Assembly: GCA_017997825.1 (NCBI GenBank)
Contig: JAGOEH010000023.1
Location: forward strand, 1-27,080
DNA: 27,080 bases
Direction of reading: 5' to 3'
Origin: Candidatus Delongbacteria bacterium
GTDB taxonomy: Bacteria > JAGOEH01
The notes under the pieces are model-generated. The model saw only the letters and a list, made by a program, of their open reading frames with translations, was not told the DNA's origin and made no database searches. Positions 24,408-27,080 of the stretch are shown one piece after another. A program made the translations under genes and the position numbers. Within the stretch, counting starts at the first letter, position 1; every line of letters starts with the position of its first letter.

Positions 24408-24695
24408 ATGACTAAGGCTGATTTGGTCAAAATAGTCTCTGATAAAACAGGGATGACTCGAGCAGAAGTATCGATGGTTGTTGATACGCTGATCGAATCG
24501 ATTAAGAATGCTGTCTTGGATGATGAACGGATTGAAATCCGCGGATTCGGCAACTACTACCTGCGCAAGAAAAAAGCCCGGATCGCCCGTAATCCCAGAA
24601 CGAAAGCTCCAGTCAAAATTCCTGATCGTATTGTACCGGAATTCAAGATTTCCAGAGTGTTTCGTCGTGAAGTGGATGCCGTTCATAATAAATAG
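24408..24695 (+). CDS. HU/IHF family DNA-binding protein
   Basis: The 95-residue protein starts at ATG 24408, preceded by AGGAGG at 24393-24398. The HU fold is complete: 'TKADLVKIVSDKTGMTRAEV' (helix-turn-helix body), 'VVDTLIESIKNAVLDDERIE' then 'IRGFGNYYLRKKKARIARNP' and 'RTKAPVKIPDRIVPEFKISR' (beta-arm carrying the Arg-Asn-Pro tip). It bends and compacts DNA in the nucleoid. The 'RGFGNYYLR' stretch with aromatic pair and the short basic tail are closer to the HU/IHF-like proteins of Bacteroidota-type genomes than to E. coli HupB. The bS38 mini-gene follows after 14 bases and is probably on the same transcript. Confidence 0.96.
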   Translation: MTKADLVKIVSDKTGMTRAEVSMVVDTLIESIKNAVLDDERIEIRGFGNYYLRKKKARIARNPRTKAPVKIPDRIVPEFKISRVFRREVDAVHNK

Positions 24696-24696
24696 G

Positions 24697-24704
24697 TAAG
24701 GAGG
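24697..24704 (+). promoter_or_regulatory. Full-length Shine-Dalgarno of the bS38 mini-gene
   Basis: TAAGGAGG, fully complementary to the 16S rRNA tail, ends five bases before GTG 24710. This decides the GTG frame over the overlapping ATG at 24708, which opens a different frame encoding no recognisable protein. Confidence 0.8.
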
Positions 24705-24709
24705 CCAAT

Positions 24710-24805
24710 GTGCCCTGCGGGAGAAAACGAAAACGTAAAAAAATTGCCACCCACAAACGCAAAAAGCAGTTACGTAAAAATCGACATAAAAAGAAAAATC
24801 GCTGA
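24710..24805 (+). CDS. bS38-type ribosomal protein (AURKAIP1/COX24 domain), 31 residues
   Basis: The product starts 'MPCGRKRKRKKIATHKRKKQ' and continues 'LRKNRHKKKNR'; nearly two thirds of its residues are Lys or Arg. The core 'KRKRKKIATHKRKKQLRKNR' is the signature of the AURKAIP1/COX24 C-terminal domain: mS38 in mitochondrial ribosomes and bS38, found on the small subunit of Bacteroidota ribosomes. In mitochondria the protein lies by the decoding region of the small-subunit RNA, and the same site is inferred here. The frame is short enough that ordinary gene finders omit it. A perfect Shine-Dalgarno, cotranscription with HU, and a following hairpin support real expression. I am confident in the family and less sure of the exact ribosomal role in this organism. 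Confidence 0.85.
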   Translation: MPCGRKRKRKKIATHKRKKQLRKNRHKKKNR

Positions 24806-24811
24806 TGCATA

Positions 24812-24860
24812 AATTTAGATCCTTATTCTGGACTTCAGGTTCAGAATAAGGATCTAAATT
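24812..24860. repeat. Long perfect hairpin between the bS38 and LCP genes (terminator-like, no T-tract)
   Basis: AATTTAGATCCTTATTCTG (24812-24830) and its exact complement at 24842-24860 form a 19-base stem, extended inward by G-U, A-U and C-G pairs to a five-base loop at 24834-24838. No run of T follows on either strand beyond the stem's own AAATT end. It starts seven bases after the bS38 stop and ends eleven bases before the first LCP start codon. A transcription terminator or RNA-processing and stability element for the HU-bS38 mRNA is likely. Confidence 0.75.
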
Positions 24861-24871
24861 ATACTTATAGC

Positions 24872-26875
24872 GTGTCAAAATACCCATTATTTAGTTACCG
24901 ACTATCCCTTTTTAAATCGTTTCATCATTATCTAATATTGAGTTGTATGGCATTTTTGCCCGGTATCCGTTATCTTGACAATCCGATTGCGGTTACCCTT
25001 TTCAACCGGCCGATCCAGGTCGCGGTGGTGGATCACTCCGTAATTGTGCCTTTCCATCCGGATGGTCGGTTGTTGATTCGAAATTATCCGCTTCTTTTCC
25101 CCGGAATCTATTCGAATTGCTTTCCCGAGGAAGATCATAAACTCAGAGCCGTGATGAGCCGGAATCGGAAAGAATGTGCCGAATCGGTAAATGGGACCCC
25201 TTTCCATCAGCTGCTGCAGACCCTCGCTCAGGCCGAAAAGGATTCTTCCTATCTTGGAAAAGGATCTTTTTGGCAGGCCTCAGAACTCCTCTATCAACAA
25301 CTTGAGCAATCAGATTCAATCCGCCGGATATCCTGTTGGAGCGAGTTGTATCGGGATTTGGATCCGATTCTGAAATTTAAAAACCGGATTTATTCCCATT
25401 ACTCCCCCTTTTTAAATCATTACTATTATTATCTCAACAGCAGTTTTCAGCAGGAATTTTATCACCTTTTTTTATTGCTGGAGTACATGGACCCTGATCA
25501 TGAATTGATGGAGCGGTTTCATCAATCCTACCGAAAGTTCCAGCAGTTAAACCAGGTTCATCAACCAATCTCGGAACGGGTTAACGCCCTGTTAGATCTT
25601 AAGAGAACGATGCGACCGTTGTATAACCGGCTTTCTGATGCGGAAATGAGAGCTGACCAGTACCATTGGCACCGTTGGCTGCCCGGGATCAACCGGTTCC
25701 TCTCACCCTCTGCCTCATTGACTCCCCGCCATCTTAGGGTTTTGGTGGAAAACTATCATTATCAGCGATTGTTGATGATATGTGTGATGATCCGTCATCA
25801 CCGGCAATTGGTAACCCTGGAGCTGATGATCGTTGTGATTGCCCTGATCTGTCTATTCTCAACCGGCTACTATCTGTTTTGTAGAAAAAACAGTAGTCCT
25901 TGGCTGGCGGGCATCTCAATGGTTCTGTTCGGAATCGTTTCGCTGATTCTGATAATTATAATGATGCGGCTCGACCGAATCACCGATCAGCTCATGCCGG
26001 ATTATGAACTATCTTCGTTTGAGTGGGATCAGCGGATGGAAAATGATTTTCCTGAGTATGCCGTGCAATTTGAAGAACCCATTCCACCGCTGCTCGATGA
26101 TTCGATAGAGATGGATCAGCGGTATAATCTGCTTATTTTAGGCAAAGGTGGAATAACCCATCGCGATCGTCTATCGGGACGGGGATTAGGTGGAAATCTG
26201 ACGGATGCCATTATGGTGGTCTCCATCGATCCGTCCCAAAAGCGAATCCACCTGATATCAATCCCCCGCGATCTGGTCTTCGGACAATTAAAAATCAATG
26301 CCGTGTATAGTATTTCCGGTCCTCAAAAGTTCAAAACCGCCATTAAAACCATCACCGGTATGGAGATCCAATCTCTGGTGGTCCTTGATTTTATGAACTT
26401 CAAATCCCTGATCGATATTTTAGGCGGGGTTGAAATCTATGTCGATCGCGATCTGCAGGATAGACAATGGTTTAAAATCTCCAAGGGACTCCAACGGTTA
26501 ACCGGCGACCAGTGCCTGAAATACCTCCGGAGCCGGCGGACGACATCCGATTTTTCACGCTCCTACCGGCAGCAGCAAATCATGGCTGAACTCTATAAAA
26601 AACTGAGCAATCGTGCTTTTATCCATGACCTGTTCCAGAATAAATTCTATAGTCTGCTCCAGTGGTATTCCGGTTTGGAGACCGATCTGGACGTGCGTGA
26701 ATTGCTGAATCTATATCGCAATTTCAGCCAGGGATACCAGACCCGTCATCTGGTTCTTTCGTCGTCGAACTGTCTCGAACCTTATCAGGATGTCGTTTTG
26801 GGATATTATTTACTGCCTAAGAGCGGGAGTTGGGAATCCGTTAAACAGACGATTCAGCGGACTCTTCTAAAGTAG
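24872..26875 (+). CDS. LytR-CpsA-Psr (LCP) family protein with large unknown N-terminal domain
   Basis: The 667-residue frame opens at GTG 24872; no ribosome binding site precedes it because the hairpin ends 11 bases earlier, so a later start such as ATG 24947 is possible. After a hydrophobic N-terminus (about residues 10-30) comes a 280-residue domain I do not recognise, rich in Tyr, His and Leu with helical character ('YSPFLNHYYYYLNSSFQQEF'). Two membrane helices follow at about 315-337 and 344-365, then the LCP domain at about 418-580: 'YNLLILGKGG', 'LGGNLTDAIMVVSID', 'HLISIPRDLV', 'IDILGGVEIYVDRDL', 'LTGDQCLKYLRSRRTTSDFS' then 'RSYRQQQ'. LCP enzymes transfer lipid-linked glycans onto peptidoglycan or proteins outside the membrane. 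The overall architecture differs from the usual single-helix LCP. Confidence 0.85.
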   Translation: MSKYPLFSYRLSLFKSFHHYLILSCMAFLPGIRYLDNPIAVTLFNRPIQVAVVDHSVIVPFHPDGRLLIRNYPLLFPGIYSNCFPEEDHKLRAVMSRNRKECAESVNGTPFHQLLQTLAQAEKDSSYLGKGSFWQASELLYQQLEQSDSIRRISCWSELYRDLDPILKFKNRIYSHYSPFLNHYYYYLNSSFQQEFYHLFLLLEYMDPDHELMERFHQSYRKFQQLNQVHQPISERVNALLDLKRTMRPLYNRLSDAEMRADQYHWHRWLPGINRFLSPSASLTPRHLRVLVENYHYQRLLMICVMIRHHRQLVTLELMIVVIALICLFSTGYYLFCRKNSSPWLAGISMVLFGIVSLILIIIMMRLDRITDQLMPDYELSSFEWDQRMENDFPEYAVQFEEPIPPLLDDSIEMDQRYNLLILGKGGITHRDRLSGRGLGGNLTDAIMVVSIDPSQKRIHLISIPRDLVFGQLKINAVYSISGPQKFKTAIKTITGMEIQSLVVLDFMNFKSLIDILGGVEIYVDRDLQDRQWFKISKGLQRLTGDQCLKYLRSRRTTSDFSRSYRQQQIMAELYKKLSNRAFIHDLFQNKFYSLLQWYSGLETDLDVRELLNLYRNFSQGYQTRHLVLSSSNCLEPYQDVVLGYYLLPKSGSWESVKQTIQRTLLK

Positions 26876-27080
26876 TTTTTTAAGGCTGTGAATCATCGGA
26901 GTGTCAGGGCGGGCAATCGGAAATAACTTCCATTCCATTTGATGGCTTTGAAGCTTGCCCAATTGAACGCATTCCAGACCTTTTTGCAGAGTATCCATCA
27001 AACCGTCGTCAGTCAGATCGATTGCCTTCTGATACTCTTCCAGGGCTTTTTCATACGTCTGATTCAAAAATAAAAAATAG
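26867..27080 (-). CDS. C-terminal part of a TPR-type protein, start outside the window
   Basis: The frame runs without a stop from the window edge to the stop at 26869-26867. Its visible part starts with a TPR-like helix pair 'YEKALEEYQKAIDLTDDG', with the second helix 'MDTLQKGLECVQLGKL', and ends 'MIHSLKKLL'. TTG 27067 could act as a start but cuts into the repeat, so the true start lies upstream. It converges on the LCP gene and overlaps its 3' end by nine bases. Function cannot be judged from a fragment of about 70 residues. Confidence 0.6.
   Translation of the reverse strand, partial: YFLFLNQTYEKALEEYQKAIDLTDDGLMDTLQKGLECVQLGKLQSHQMEWKLFPIARPDTPMIHSLKKLL

Noticed and set aside
24294-24887. 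197-codon open frame on the minus strand across HU and bS38
   Set aside because: It is antisense to two clear genes and the hairpin, has a Phe/Tyr-rich composition expected from the reverse of Lys/Glu codons, and shows no recognisable domain.

Overview
The window reads as chromosomal DNA of a diderm bacterium from the FCB side of the tree (Bacteroidota relatives such as Marinimicrobia, KSB1, Calditrichota or Cloacimonadota-type lineages). The evidence is two PorV/PorQ-type outer-membrane barrels, a TonB-dependent receptor, a secreted nitroreductase and a YncE plus BtuF-like pair of the kind common in Bacteroidota, and a 31-residue bS38-like ribosomal protein. The phylum itself cannot be fixed from this sequence. 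I see no rRNA, tRNA, CRISPR array, insertion sequence or phage gene.

Layout. (1) 1-2703, plus strand: the 3' part of a YncE-like beta-propeller gene, a BtuF/FecB-like binding protein, and a secreted nitroreductase with its own promoter; this looks like the tail of a metal-chelate or corrinoid uptake locus. (2) 2795-8285: a signalling and uptake module made of a YfiR-family periplasmic protein, a CHASE8-HAMP-PAS-HisKA-HATPase-REC hybrid histidine kinase, and a convergent TonB-dependent receptor whose 3' end overlaps the kinase gene by 13 bases. (3) 8354-19814, minus strand: thirteen tightly packed genes (truA, htrA-type protease, divergent purC-like, psd, pssA, DUF4321, tatA, gatA, gatB, PorV/PorQ-like, MltD-like transglycosylase, PASTA protein, rpe). 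They probably form one long operon from a near-consensus promoter at 19898-19926, with a perfect inverted repeat at the predicted transcript start. (4) 20044-24144, minus strand: an ADP-forming acetate-CoA ligase behind a full-consensus promoter, then a small J-domain protein, a TPR protein and a second barrel protein. (5) 24328-26875, plus strand: HU, the bS38 mini-gene, a long perfect hairpin, and a large LytR-CpsA-Psr (LCP) membrane protein of unusual architecture. A 3' fragment of a TPR gene on the minus strand closes the window.

Together the genes suggest an organism that makes phosphatidylethanolamine (pssA, psd), remodels peptidoglycan (MltD-like, PASTA, LCP), imports scarce ligands through TonB, charges Gln/Asn tRNA by transamidation (gatAB) and gains ATP by substrate-level phosphorylation from acetyl-CoA. 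The items most worth following are the YfiR/histidine-kinase/TonB-receptor module with its operator-like repeat, the PurC-like protein that has lost family motifs, the bS38 mini-gene, the J-domain gene without a normal start codon, and the LCP protein with a large unknown N-terminal domain.
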